Made by a program: the position numbers and the translations under genes
Assembly (NCBI GenBank): GCA_938016265.1
Contig: CALLWB010000021.1
Coordinates: forward strand, 1 to 64,000
Direction: 5' to 3'
Source: an uncultured Saprospiraceae bacterium
Lineage (GTDB): Bacteria; Bacteroidota; Bacteroidia; Chitinophagales; Saprospiraceae
DNA: 64,000 nt
Shown: one piece after another, positions 40,201 to 48,188 of the stretch
Layout: the number at the start of each line of letters is the position of its first letter
Position numbering within the stretch: the first letter of the stretch is position 1
Notes under the pieces: generated by a model
Seen by the model: only the letters and a program-made list of their open reading frames with translations
What the model was told of the DNA's origin: nothing
Database searches by the model: none

Positions 40201-40449
40201 GCCAATGGTGGGGTAGGGATGACGGAAGTCGCTCCAGGCAAATGGGCACTTTTTGCGGCTAATGGTGATCAGCTTGCTGACGGTCAGTTTTATGATATCA
40301 ATGCCTCTGACAAACAACTCTGGTCCCTGGACAATGGTAATTTTAATACCTACCGAAGTTCTGATTTTACGATGGATGGCGATATTAATGGATTGGAATT
40401 GATATTGTTCAATATGAATAATGGGGTGTTTTCTACCGTGGAGCGGTAG
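34210..40449 (+). CDS. Giant secreted fusion: purple acid phosphatase, GH74-like propeller, CBM9-like domain, IVDWV/dockerin-like C-terminus
   Basis: Signal peptide 1-20 (MKQIFIIALLISLF...). Residues about 25-300 resemble a beta-propeller (repeated DDAGRIYIADLG-like phrases). A purple acid phosphatase follows: FnIII-like entry (about 302-390, GPYLQTATPTSIVLKW) and metallophosphoesterase core (398-690) with the metal motifs GDVG, LLGDNAYDSG, GNHEY, YWHHAPYTRG and GGHSHVYERS all intact. Then a DNRLRE-like beta domain (715-890), a GH74-like propeller (about 896-1600; WKQLPIGGGGYITGM, KTDIGGAYRFD, several NGGxTW sialidase-type turns), a CBM9-like domain (about 1637-1834) and the C-terminal module (IVDWVLVEFR, DHRNHIGVLS, DGDINGLE). 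The phosphatase is likely active by motif; the GH74-like part may bind or cut glucans. It probably acts outside the cell on phosphorylated or polysaccharide material. Confidence 0.88.
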   Translation: MKQIFIIALLISLFLTFTYGQPYVNLVNQGAFPANIHESSGLAYFNDTGVWTHNDSGGSNEAFRTNTTGQLQNTLTIANATNNDWEDMTQDDAGRIYIADLGSSAQNGNRTIYRFNQNNNTTSVNAETIHIQFSDTEIYDCESMFYFNNSLYFFSKFYLSSVNDPNYGYVRMYKLSNLTPNTAQNRHTAQYVGRKYIGISTTDLNGDEQANGATGAAISPDGTRMAIIGIQVVSIFTNFSGDDFFGGTMTQLAFNLKSQKEAVVFKDNDNLYITDENWNNATTGWLRTLNIASYLPQNSVSVSRGPYLQTATPTSIVLKWRTNPATDTKVWYGTDPNNLNLSETTAPNVTNHEIKISNLNPNTKYYYAIGNAAGQLQGATSDYYFKTHPTPGSSLNSRIWILGDVGKQAPNTHPQSVRDAFLTHNNGQSPDMILLLGDNAYDSGLDSEYQTALFQNRFENQFRNTVIWPCPGNHEYANSSPVAPYYDIFALPTNGEAGGVASGTEKYYSYDYGNAHFISLDSDNNNTGPTSQMISWLQQDLQANTQDWVIVYWHHAPYTRGSYDSDTQPFMKAMREQVVPILEQYEVDLVLGGHSHVYERSFLIHGHHGNAATFNNSMKIDGGNGRENDDGTYSKNTNNEGTVFATLGCSANAYAGNGLNHPAMFTGFVDHGSAYMDINGDRLNFYFLDENGNIDDSFTLDQNNPNPGNTTTIATTVNAGSDDIEENELTGNMYTNSSDIELVNDGANNGNQTIGIRFNNVNIPAGATITNAYLQFNAKESDSDASSLSIHAQLTPSSPPMDITPYWLSGQTSTIASVAWQAPAWTFGNIYPTPNISTVIQELVDLNGFNENSSITIIITGTGSRTAHSYDGDPTKAATLVIDYETPTNPPDPTIPGPYAWKQLPIGGGGYITGMVIHPQNPNLRFLKTDIGGAYRFDPIGNKYDQILNFPFDDHEIGNGNDAENDGTNNLYGIDGIAVHPTNTNIVYMAADKRLQNKAAAIIKSTDQGTTWQVINAPDGIAFGANQMVRQGNCLAVNPNNPNELWIGARGKGLWKLNGTSFTQVNTGQIPESTLANQGIRGIVFDPNNTNRIYIGYYGKGVYRSTNGGSSFSLIPNSPTNVNDLSLSANGTKLYAACREQGVYRLNTPQSATSWVQIKSGTATAPYFTVTASPSNDNVVLTCISAWNALNGYKFQVSNDSGDNWISKNHSINQLYDWHPVQYPGSAIAQISFDPTPGSNTVYFVDWFSIFKTTNFTANPIVWDNSESKGHEEVVTQSLAAPPSNTNNTLLYSASADVTGFVHNNLVDYPLKNIKQQTLNMPNNLTANEGTSFDFCESDSEFVAFANCSKWEGTNAGLFFSENAGVDFYPAAGYLAGWGRSKIAVSSSTKQNIVAVTNGGIRYSTNKGSSFSSSNLTIPFGFGIWEGNIEPIAADKVLGGQFYVYDYSNGKFYRSTNNGATWTNTSTLSASSQWAGGVAATPGKANHVWAYLNNRGLFQSTNGGNTWTQKTALENARTFAIGKAAPGSNYPTLYTYGRLAGDDNYFVYRSIDEGSTWEKINDESNFLGNQPGKMAADRNVFGRVFISQGGWGVFYGEPTQVCPTEGTSCDDGDPTTFDDKYDNNCQCIGDTENIYDAFIRCNPLNPSINGNVGPIWDQAIDYSLEKFVGTAVPITDLSAEFGVIYNSDYLTLYVNVVDDVAQRDSGNQPYNDDAIEVFLDPDNSRSTTYDANDIQLVFGRGDASFTAYQGGFSATIPGVVHAQQENLGGYSLELQIPWSSIGVQSVSENQKIGIEVQVNDDDDGGQRDHKLAWNDGTDNAWSNPSLFGVGNLAPCHPANLWAYLQGPLFTGTSPTYGRTMRANLNKQFQLLPGMSGSIEDGQPYSIAPWSYFGNEGVGYTDADYLRLERLHGNLPIVDWVLVEFRTGLAANTRVVQQAGLMLSDGQIVFEDPSVFGTLNGAYYLKIDHRNHIGVLSSVPVNISNGTFRHDFRLQNSYANGGVGMTEVAPGKWALFAANGDQLADGQFYDINASDKQLWSLDNGNFNTYRSSDFTMDGDINGLELILFNMNNGVFSTVER

Positions 40450-40487
40450 GAGAATTGGTATAGGGTTTAGGAGGACAGTTATTCACA

Positions 40488-40522
40488 AATAAAAAAGACC
40501 CCTTCAGAATATTCTAAAGGGG
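40488..40522 (-). terminator. Rho-independent terminator of the 45871-40550 gene
   Basis: On the minus strand a hairpin with GGCCCCTTT and AAGGGG-type arms (40499-40522, one mismatch) is followed by a T run (40488-40496). It lies 28 bases past the minus-strand stop. The T run is only on that side, so it acts mainly on the minus-strand transcript between two convergent giant genes. Confidence 0.8.
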
Positions 40523-40549
40523 CCTTGGTGACTATTCTATATTCCTCGA

Positions 40550-43500
40550 CTATTCAAAAACTATAAATTTTATTGATTTAAAACTAGATGAAGCTAAGTT
40601 TCTGGTTTGAAGGATGTAAGTCCCTGACCCAAGATTCTTTGTATCTATTGTAATAGTGCTAGAAGATTGACTATCTACTGTCATTTCTTTGACTACCTTT
40701 CCTACCATATCGACAATTCTTATTTGGATATCTCCTGTGGAACTTAGGAAGGCTTCACCCAACGCTAAGGTTAGAGGGGCACCCACAAAAACCGGATTTG
40801 GAGATAACGCAAATTCATCACCTTTATTACAGTTTTCAAAGCGAGTAACCTCCACCTCTGAAAGTTTGTATGTCCCATCAAGATCAACAAGTTTTAATCT
40901 ATAGTAGACATTATTGTCAATTACATTGGTAACGTTATCCTTATAGTCATAGCTGGAGGAAGTAGTTGCATCTCCTTTTCCAGTCACATTGTTTATTGTC
41001 GTGTAATCTCTGCCATCAAAACTTCTCTGAATCTCATAGTGGCTAAAGTTGACTTCCGATTCCGAAGTCCAATTCAAAATTGCAGTACAAGATGCTGTTT
41101 CGACAGTGAATGCAGAAAGCTCAACTGGCAAGATATTGGATTCAACTGTTAAGGAACTAGTCCCGCACATACAATTGGTGGCGCCCGTACTTGAGGTCGG
41201 CGTAACAATAGCTGCGAACCCGGTAAGATAGTTGCAACTTGTGCCCGGGAAAGTACCTGACATCATTTGCATACCTCCAGTGGTGATAACAGGAACGGCA
41301 ATTGTAGTTACAATACCAAGTCCTGCATCAATATCATCAGACGTCGCATTCGCACAATAGATGTCAATTTCTGTAGGACTATCGGTATCAATTCCTGCAT
41401 TCTGGACTTCTAAGGTATACTCATACATTTGAGTGTTGATATTGTAAGTAAGCGTAGTGAAATCTAGGCTAAATTCTGGTTTTTCTAATACACTTCCAGC
41501 TTCTACCACTCCTGTTATTACTTTTGAACTTGGACAAGCGACCAAATCACAGAATAGACCGCCAATTTGAGCCGTGCTTTTTATCTCAGTGGTCGCAGCA
41601 GCACATGTTGAATTGTCTGTAGAAGTCACTTCAAAATCAATATTGAAATCCGGGTTTACCAGCCCTCCAGGGTAATAAAAGACAACTACATCTCTTCCAA
41701 GTACAGATCGCACCTCAACAAAGGTTGGACAATTTACAGAGGTACAGTTTAAGCTTCCATTAAATGATAATCCTTCCGATAAGGTAACAAATAAGGAGTC
41801 TGTACTGGCTGTTGTTCCACCAGAAACTTTTGCATTTATGTCTATCGTTTTGGTGTCTCCGCAGCCAGAGAATACCTCATCCGGTGAAAAGCTAGAGGTC
41901 AGTATCGTAGTATACGGTAAGGTCACCCCATTAATTTTTAAATCTGAACTAACAATCTTTTCTCCATTACCTGTAGCGACATCAGAACAAGGTGCATTTC
42001 CAAAGGTTTGGATAGATAATTTTTCTCCACTGGTCATTGGACACTCCGGCTGCAATAGCCATCTGACCGTTACTTCATTTTGAAGAGCGTTAGTTCCGGC
42101 TCCTGTAAGACCGTTGTTAGCGAAATTAGCAGCATCTAATTCAGCAAGCGTAATATTCCAAACTGCACCGGTTGCGCCTGCAAACGCAGCTTCTCCTGCA
42201 GGGTCGATTGGTCTCGGAGTGTTTGGCAGATCAATTCCTTCTACTTCAATAGTTGCACTATTAGGGATGTAAGTAAGTCCAGCTCCCAAATCTGGTATGA
42301 TAATATCAAAGTTAATATCGTAGATAATTGCACCACCAGAACTGATTATTGTGTATTCAACCGGAAAGGGGTCGCACATGTCAACAGTGGATTGTCCATA
42401 GTTGCCGGCTGCCGGATCTAGTGGGTCTGCAGGCGTGGTGGCCAATGGTGTGATCGTAGAAGCCATTTGTGCATCTTCTGGTACCACTCTCAAAAAGTTG
42501 TCTGCAGCACATTCAGGAAGACTGGCAATATCTGTAGGATATTCATGGCAATCCCAACCATAATTGATTGGCAAATCATCTGGTGCACAATCGGTATAAG
42601 TGGCATATAGTCGCACTGTTCTGCATTCTCCACCAGCGAGGTCACTTGTCTGTATCAAATAAAGCCCTCCGGTTAAATCAACAGGTGTAACAGCAACCTC
42701 AGAACCTGAAGTGATATCTGCTACTCTGACTACTTCGATTCCATTACTTGCAGATTCGTCGTAGGTGATCCATGAATACTCTACTCCAAGATCACTAGTA
42801 CTATTGCATATCTCCACTTCCCAAGCAATTGTATCGGCTATACCTTGCTGTATTTGTCCTAACGGAGTTGCAAGGATGGCTGGTTCGATATAAGTGAATC
42901 GGGGTGTTGTATTATTTGACTCAATGTTAGTTTCATGAACAGCTGGATCTGGATGATAGTTGTACAGTGTTCTATGTTGGGTCACAGGGTAAATATGAAT
43001 TCCTGGGTCCAATTCGCAAGTACCAGTAACATAAATATCAAATCCTGGATAGGATATTGTTGTCCAATCTCTTGGTGAATAATCGCTATTTGGTTTGATG
43101 ACTAGCATTCCATTGGCGTCTATGTAATAAGTTGCTGTTCCATTAGAATAAGAATTGGCCGTTATATTGGTGACCTCTACTCCATCTGGCAAATCCACTA
43201 CTACTGAATCTAATTGTTCTATAGGTCGATATTCATCCGGGAAAATATCGCCTGCGTAGTTGTACCAGGTGGCATATGTTCTCAAATAAATTTCATTGCA
43301 TCCTTTTAATGTAACTTGATTACCACTACTACTTAAACTAAATCCGTTGTAAAATAACGGCGCTCCATAACTATTACATCCTCGCTCAGAAGGTACATCG
43401 TCATTCATAAAGAAGAACGCTCTGAAATTGCTGACTGAATAGTAGTTCGGTCCTGTATTCTGGTTGAAAACAGCTTTTAACACTACTTTAAATGAATCTG

Positions 43501-45871
43501 CTTCCATGCCCTCTCCAATCACATAGGAAGGATCAATCATAGAATGGTAACTTGAAAGATCCAGCAACCAATTGAAAGTACTGGCGGTGACCGCTGTAAC
43601 TGTAGGAGCAGTGGAAATTGGGAAGGTATACTCCGTGTTTCCGTAAGCACCGTCCAAATCGTAAAAGGTAATTTCTCCTTCTATATAATCAAATATGTTG
43701 CCTCCAAAGTCTGGAGTATATTCTAATCTCAAAAATAAGTTGTCTGTTATAGTATCAGAAACATGCCCTTTTGCTGTCAACTGAATAGTATCAAATGGAA
43801 GTATTTTATCCAGGGCATGTACGCCATCCGTCAAACTAACCGGAGTGGTCATTGTTGCATCCGTCCAACCTGGGGTAGTTCTGACAATATCAAAATCATC
43901 CGTTGTAACACCTGTACAAGGAGAAGGACAGTGAGGAATGGTTAAAAAGGATTCACAATGAATGTCGTCTTTATAACAAGTGCCACATTCATATGTAGTA
44001 ATAAAATCAAATGATATTGGATTGGAGCCATCCCACAAACTACAATCTAGCGTTAAAGGAAAGGTGAACCATTCGTACTGGTATCGATTTATGGTATAAT
44101 ATGCAGTGTCATTTGATTGATAGATGGTTGGTGCATAGGGCAAACTTGTATCATCTATTGCCGGATTTGCTTGCAAGGAAACACCAGGAGGCAACACACA
44201 TTTTACTGTCCATGTTACATCTGCGCCAGTCAATCCATCTCCTCCATTGCATCCAAGTGAGTTAGAAAGATGGGGTTTGATTTTTACATCAAAGTTATCG
44301 CCATCATTGACATCAGAAGGACCTTCTACAAACGTAGAACTGATATAATTTCGAATAAAATTTCTATAACTAAACTCTTGTCTTAGTGGCACTTGATCCG
44401 CGCCACACTGGTTTTGCCAAGCTACATCTGCAGAGATATGTTCCCATTTCATATAATCAACCCTTCCTTCTCCACAAGCGTGCTGAATTGGGTCTGTTGT
44501 TATATCAAATCCAATCACAATAGATTCTCCTGGGCCAAGGTCATCATAAAATCCGTCCGCATCCAAATCTTCAAGTCCTGATCCCGCAGCATCTGGATCG
44601 GATGTTAAAAAATTAGGTGGTAAATAATCGATCATTGTCGAATATAAACCTGCGATTTGAGAGGTAGGAAGTGGATTGCCATCTATAGTGAAGTTGGAAA
44701 ATTGCCTTGTCCCTTGATAATCTCCTCCCCACATGGTAATGTTGGATAGTGTTGAAACTGCAGAATAGTTGTAGCGTAATGCCATAAAAACAACTAGATC
44801 CTTCGCAAAATCATCTGCTGCAACTCCATTGTTCGTAATTCTAACGGAGTGTGTTGATGTTAAGCAAATGTCTACTCTTTCATTTGTTACCGCTTGAAGA
44901 GTAATAAGTGGTGTTCCATTGGTTAGCGTCACGCTTGTTGAACCTGTACCTGAAGGAGCACATTCCGTATTTACATCTTTGCCATAATAGGCTTTGAGTG
45001 CAGAAGGTTGTGTATTGTCTGAACCACAAGTTAGTGGTGTAACATCGTAGGAAATTGTAAAAAATTCATCTTTTTCGAAAAGTGCATTGGCATTACCATT
45101 AGTACCGGCTGCTCCATCAATAAGTGCAATAAGAGCGGCATCGAAATGTATAATTACCTGGCCACTATTTTGAGTGATGTTTGCTGTGGGAATTACTACT
45201 CCATTTATTTCGAAGTTGGAGAGCGCTATTCCTGTAGCAGAAAATACATCTTCATACCAGAATTCATTTATAGATCCAAAACTACCGTTTGTGATGTTTA
45301 GTGAACGGTTGATTACTCCACCGACGGCTGTAGCTGAGCCAGGTGTTTGAGTAACTGTACCAAGAACCAAGTTACCATATGTTACATCATAGGTAGCGGA
45401 AAATGGGCTAGCTCCATTATTCGAATAGGTAACTTCAGTACCACTTTCGAATACATGACCGACATCAGTAAAAGTTCCTCCAGCAGATTTGTGGTCTCTG
45501 GCAGCGCAGGTAGCTGTTCTATCAAAGGTGATCGTTACCCGTTCTCCAATATCCAGTTTGCCAATATTAAATACTGCAGGATTGTCTCCGGTAATACAGC
45601 CCTCCGTTACAATGGCACTGCCACTGGTAGAAAAAACCAAACCTCCTTCCAGGTATTCAATACCTGTACCTAGATTGACTTCAATGGTGGCATCTGTGAG
45701 GGCGGTACCGTCATTTGTAAACTCAAAAGTTGCCGTTGTTGCCTCGGAGTAAACTGATATATTATTTCCACTTCCTGCAGGGTTTGTTGGGCCCCAGGTA
45801 ACTGATTGGGCGTAGGACGAAGAATATCCAACAATCAGAAAGGAAAGTAATAAAATCATTAATTTTTGCAT
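40550..45871 (-). CDS. Giant secreted beta-rich protein with type A T9SS C-terminal domain
   Basis: 1773 residues: signal peptide ending SSYAQ (about residue 21), then SVTWGP and a body of about 1500 residues paralogous to the protein at 17115-22544 (for example ITFDRTATCAARDHK, FLTSDPDAAGSGLEDLDADG, KWEHISADVAWQNQCG, CPSSKVITG). After a shared NCMC motif the two proteins part. This one has an FnIII-like segment (LSAFTVETASCTAILNW...) and a type A T9SS sorting domain with FALSPNPVFVGAPLTL, VRIVD-like MVGKVVKEM and GTYILQT. Export by T9SS is therefore well supported; function is unknown. It is transcribed towards the 34210 gene and ends in its own terminator. Confidence 0.9.
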   Translation of the reverse strand: MQKLMILLLSFLIVGYSSSYAQSVTWGPTNPAGSGNNISVYSEATTATFEFTNDGTALTDATIEVNLGTGIEYLEGGLVFSTSGSAIVTEGCITGDNPAVFNIGKLDIGERVTITFDRTATCAARDHKSAGGTFTDVGHVFESGTEVTYSNNGASPFSATYDVTYGNLVLGTVTQTPGSATAVGGVINRSLNITNGSFGSINEFWYEDVFSATGIALSNFEINGVVIPTANITQNSGQVIIHFDAALIALIDGAAGTNGNANALFEKDEFFTISYDVTPLTCGSDNTQPSALKAYYGKDVNTECAPSGTGSTSVTLTNGTPLITLQAVTNERVDICLTSTHSVRITNNGVAADDFAKDLVVFMALRYNYSAVSTLSNITMWGGDYQGTRQFSNFTIDGNPLPTSQIAGLYSTMIDYLPPNFLTSDPDAAGSGLEDLDADGFYDDLGPGESIVIGFDITTDPIQHACGEGRVDYMKWEHISADVAWQNQCGADQVPLRQEFSYRNFIRNYISSTFVEGPSDVNDGDNFDVKIKPHLSNSLGCNGGDGLTGADVTWTVKCVLPPGVSLQANPAIDDTSLPYAPTIYQSNDTAYYTINRYQYEWFTFPLTLDCSLWDGSNPISFDFITTYECGTCYKDDIHCESFLTIPHCPSPCTGVTTDDFDIVRTTPGWTDATMTTPVSLTDGVHALDKILPFDTIQLTAKGHVSDTITDNLFLRLEYTPDFGGNIFDYIEGEITFYDLDGAYGNTEYTFPISTAPTVTAVTASTFNWLLDLSSYHSMIDPSYVIGEGMEADSFKVVLKAVFNQNTGPNYYSVSNFRAFFFMNDDVPSERGCNSYGAPLFYNGFSLSSSGNQVTLKGCNEIYLRTYATWYNYAGDIFPDEYRPIEQLDSVVVDLPDGVEVTNITANSYSNGTATYYIDANGMLVIKPNSDYSPRDWTTISYPGFDIYVTGTCELDPGIHIYPVTQHRTLYNYHPDPAVHETNIESNNTTPRFTYIEPAILATPLGQIQQGIADTIAWEVEICNSTSDLGVEYSWITYDESASNGIEVVRVADITSGSEVAVTPVDLTGGLYLIQTSDLAGGECRTVRLYATYTDCAPDDLPINYGWDCHEYPTDIASLPECAADNFLRVVPEDAQMASTITPLATTPADPLDPAAGNYGQSTVDMCDPFPVEYTIISSGGAIIYDINFDIIIPDLGAGLTYIPNSATIEVEGIDLPNTPRPIDPAGEAAFAGATGAVWNITLAELDAANFANNGLTGAGTNALQNEVTVRWLLQPECPMTSGEKLSIQTFGNAPCSDVATGNGEKIVSSDLKINGVTLPYTTILTSSFSPDEVFSGCGDTKTIDINAKVSGGTTASTDSLFVTLSEGLSFNGSLNCTSVNCPTFVEVRSVLGRDVVVFYYPGGLVNPDFNIDFEVTSTDNSTCAAATTEIKSTAQIGGLFCDLVACPSSKVITGVVEAGSVLEKPEFSLDFTTLTYNINTQMYEYTLEVQNAGIDTDSPTEIDIYCANATSDDIDAGLGIVTTIAVPVITTGGMQMMSGTFPGTSCNYLTGFAAIVTPTSSTGATNCMCGTSSLTVESNILPVELSAFTVETASCTAILNWTSESEVNFSHYEIQRSFDGRDYTTINNVTGKGDATTSSSYDYKDNVTNVIDNNVYYRLKLVDLDGTYKLSEVEVTRFENCNKGDEFALSPNPVFVGAPLTLALGEAFLSSTGDIQIRIVDMVGKVVKEMTVDSQSSSTITIDTKNLGSGTYILQTRNLASSSFKSIKFIVFE

Positions 45872-46613
45872 AGTTGTATTGTTAAATTTGCTTGAACTTA
45901 GTTGTAATGTATTACCCTGTCACGATAACGGCATTTTTTTGTTTCGACATTTGTGACATGGTATTTATTGTTTGTTGCGATTGTCTACTAATTTATATAG
46001 TTGTTCTTTGGTTTTTTTTGTTTCAAAAAAAATAAATTTTCATTTGGATTATCTGTTAAATTATTCTTTCAAATCCTATACGGATAGGCTATTCGATTGT
46101 TTCGATTAATTTTAACAGGTTTTGACAATTAATTGAGAAAGGATATGCTATTTTTTGGCCAGATAGTTAGTTGTGTGATTATCAAGATTTTATGTATTTT
46201 TATCGAATTAAGTTGTTCCCCGAAATGAATTTAATTCCCGTAATGGGAAAACGTAGAGCGTGGTGTTCTTGGAGAAGAATTATTCCATGAGGAGGAAAAA
46301 TCCGATACTAAAGTGTTAAATGTTTTTAATTGTACTGGGAATTATAGGCTTGAAATAGGAAGGAATTCTGATTTGATCCTAATTGAACTACTTTTTTTAA
46401 CTGTCTTTAGAAAATCAGAACCAATCTCAGGAAAGACAGGGTTATTTTTGACTTGAAAATTATTAACTTCGCGATATTATATAGTTCACCATATATTCAA
46501 TTTGTCACAAATTAATTGATGCACTTCAATATAATGTGTAATCTTGAAGTGACAGCGTTAAAATAACTGGTGAATAGAACGTATTAATCAAGAGCAGATA
46601 AACCTAATATACT
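45872..46613. other. Long divergent intergenic region
   Basis: 742 bases between divergent genes with no supported coding frame. It is AT-rich. TAACTTCG at about 46465 vaguely resembles a -7 element for the isomerase gene. No RNA gene or strong repeat is seen. Confidence 0.5.
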
Positions 46614-47384
46614 ATGGCCTTCTCCACACTTCAACTCGAACAGAAAAACAGTTATACCATTATTACCATGGACAATGGTAAAGTAAATGCAATCAATACT
46701 GAATTAATAAAAGAACTAGGAGATGCCTTTAGAATGCTGGATAAAGACGAGAGTAATAACGGTATCCTACTTACTGGTAGACCACATTGCTTCAGTGCAG
46801 GATTAGATGTCTATAGTTTGGCCGCAGGTGGTGTTGAAGGAGGCAAGGTGTTTTGGAAGCACTACTTGGAAACCTTGCAGGCGATGGTACGCTATTCAAA
46901 ACCCTTCGTTTGCGGGATTACCGGATATGCCCCGGCAGGAGCTACCGTCCTTGCTATATGTGCAGACTATCGGATCATGGGTAAAGGAGAGAAGCATGTC
47001 ATTGGTATGAATGAGTTTAAAATGAATTTATTGATACCAGAAATGTTGGCCGATATCTTTGCTTACGGTATGGGAGAAAAAGAAGCCTGGAAAGCTGTCC
47101 AGAAAATTAAACTGTTTAATAGTGATGAGGCGCTTGCCATTGGCCTGGTGGACGAATCTGTAGCGGTGGAGGAGGTATTGCCAACAGCAGAAAAGCAAAT
47201 GGAGCGATTTGGGAGAATTCACCCACCGATCTATCAGAAAACTAAATCATATCTAAGAAAAGGATTGTTGAAAATTGTAGACCGCGATGTTCAAAAAATG
47301 ATTGATGAGATCATTCTGAATATGGAGGATCCGTTTACTCAGCAAATGTTACAGTTCTTTTTGGCCAGTATGTCTGGTAAGTAG
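46614..47384 (+). CDS. Enoyl-CoA isomerase/hydratase (crotonase family, ECI-like)
   Basis: Crotonase fold, 256 residues. GRPHCFSAGLDV is the CoA/oxyanion segment. GYAPAGATVLAICADYRIM followed by VIGMNEF matches delta3,delta2-enoyl-CoA isomerases (PAGG...CDYRIM...GLNE) better than hydratases. E134 in GMNEF aligns with the isomerase catalytic Glu; the second hydratase Glu is not evident. It would shift double bonds during unsaturated fatty-acid beta-oxidation. It stands alone, with no other beta-oxidation gene nearby; the downstream gap carries the repeated element shared with the next gene. Confidence 0.85.
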   Translation: MAFSTLQLEQKNSYTIITMDNGKVNAINTELIKELGDAFRMLDKDESNNGILLTGRPHCFSAGLDVYSLAAGGVEGGKVFWKHYLETLQAMVRYSKPFVCGITGYAPAGATVLAICADYRIMGKGEKHVIGMNEFKMNLLIPEMLADIFAYGMGEKEAWKAVQKIKLFNSDEALAIGLVDESVAVEEVLPTAEKQMERFGRIHPPIYQKTKSYLRKGLLKIVDRDVQKMIDEIILNMEDPFTQQMLQFFLASMSGK

Positions 47385-47386
47385 AA

Positions 47387-47457
47387 GATTCCTTCCCGAT
47401 CTCGAAGCGTTTTGAATATATTCCGACTTTCGGCAATCCAAAAGTAAAGGAACCGAG
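47387..47457 (+). repeat. Post-gene repeat element, copy A
   Basis: Starts two bases after the isomerase stop. It shares GATTC, CGATCTC, TTTGAAT and an exact TCCGACTTTCGGCA core with copy B at 48050-48120, in the same register without gaps over about 57 bases. The core can form CCGA-CTT-TCGG, a small hairpin. Confidence 0.75.
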
Positions 47458-47580
47458 AAGGCGAATAACGAATTAACCTATAACAACTAACTCAAATTTT
47501 AGGTAAGATTATGATCATTTGATGTTTCGAAATTTAGTGAAGAATTACTACATTTGGTTATATAACTAAAAGGACAACCA

Positions 47581-48039
47581 ATGGCAATCTTAAATGTTTT
47601 TGATCCTGCTACCACAGCAATTACCTTAGAACGATTAGAAAAACTGACTCCAGAAACTCAGCCTCAATGGGGAAAAATGAATTCCGCACAGCTGCTTGCC
47701 CATCTTAATGTAGCCTACGATATGGCCTACGGCAAAATAAAAACCGACAACAACTTCCTAGTTAAATTTATGTTGAAAGCATTTGTCAAAAAAGGAGTTG
47801 TCAACGAAAAACCCTATCCAAAAAATTCGCGTACCGCTCCTGTTTTCCTGATTTCTGACGAACGGGACTTCCAGAAAGAAAAAGAGCATTTCATTGCGAA
47901 TGTAAAAAGGGTACAAGAAGATGGCGTTTCCCATTTTGAAGGAAAAGAAAGCGATTCTTTTGGCCCCTTGACTTCTAAAGAATGGAACAATTTATTTTAT
48001 AAACACCTAGATCATCATTTTATTCAGTTTGGTATTTAG
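47581..48039 (+). CDS. DUF1569 (DinB-like) protein
   Basis: 152 residues. WGKMNSAQLLAHLNVAYDMAYG near the N-terminus and LTSKEWNNLFYKHLDHHFIQFG at the C-terminus are the DUF1569 signatures, with His residues placed as in DinB-like four-helix metalloproteins. Biochemical role unknown. It lies 196 bases after the isomerase on the same strand; both genes are followed by a copy of the same intergenic repeat. Confidence 0.85.
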   Translation: MAILNVFDPATTAITLERLEKLTPETQPQWGKMNSAQLLAHLNVAYDMAYGKIKTDNNFLVKFMLKAFVKKGVVNEKPYPKNSRTAPVFLISDERDFQKEKEHFIANVKRVQEDGVSHFEGKESDSFGPLTSKEWNNLFYKHLDHHFIQFGI

Positions 48040-48049
48040 TGGAAGTAGA

Positions 48050-48120
48050 GATTCTTATACGATCTCATAGAGCTTTGAATGTGGTCCGACTTTCGGCAGT
48101 TAAAAAAGAACGAACCCCGA
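48050..48120 (+). repeat. Post-gene repeat element, copy B
   Basis: Begins 11 bases after the DUF1569 stop. It aligns to copy A (47387-47457) at roughly three quarters of positions, with an identical TCCGACTTTCGGCA core and a following A run. No third copy was seen in the window. Confidence 0.75.
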
Positions 48121-48188
48121 CAGCAGGTATTAAGTAGAGGTCTACTACTTCCTAACCTAATACACTCAATAATCTAATAACTACACTA

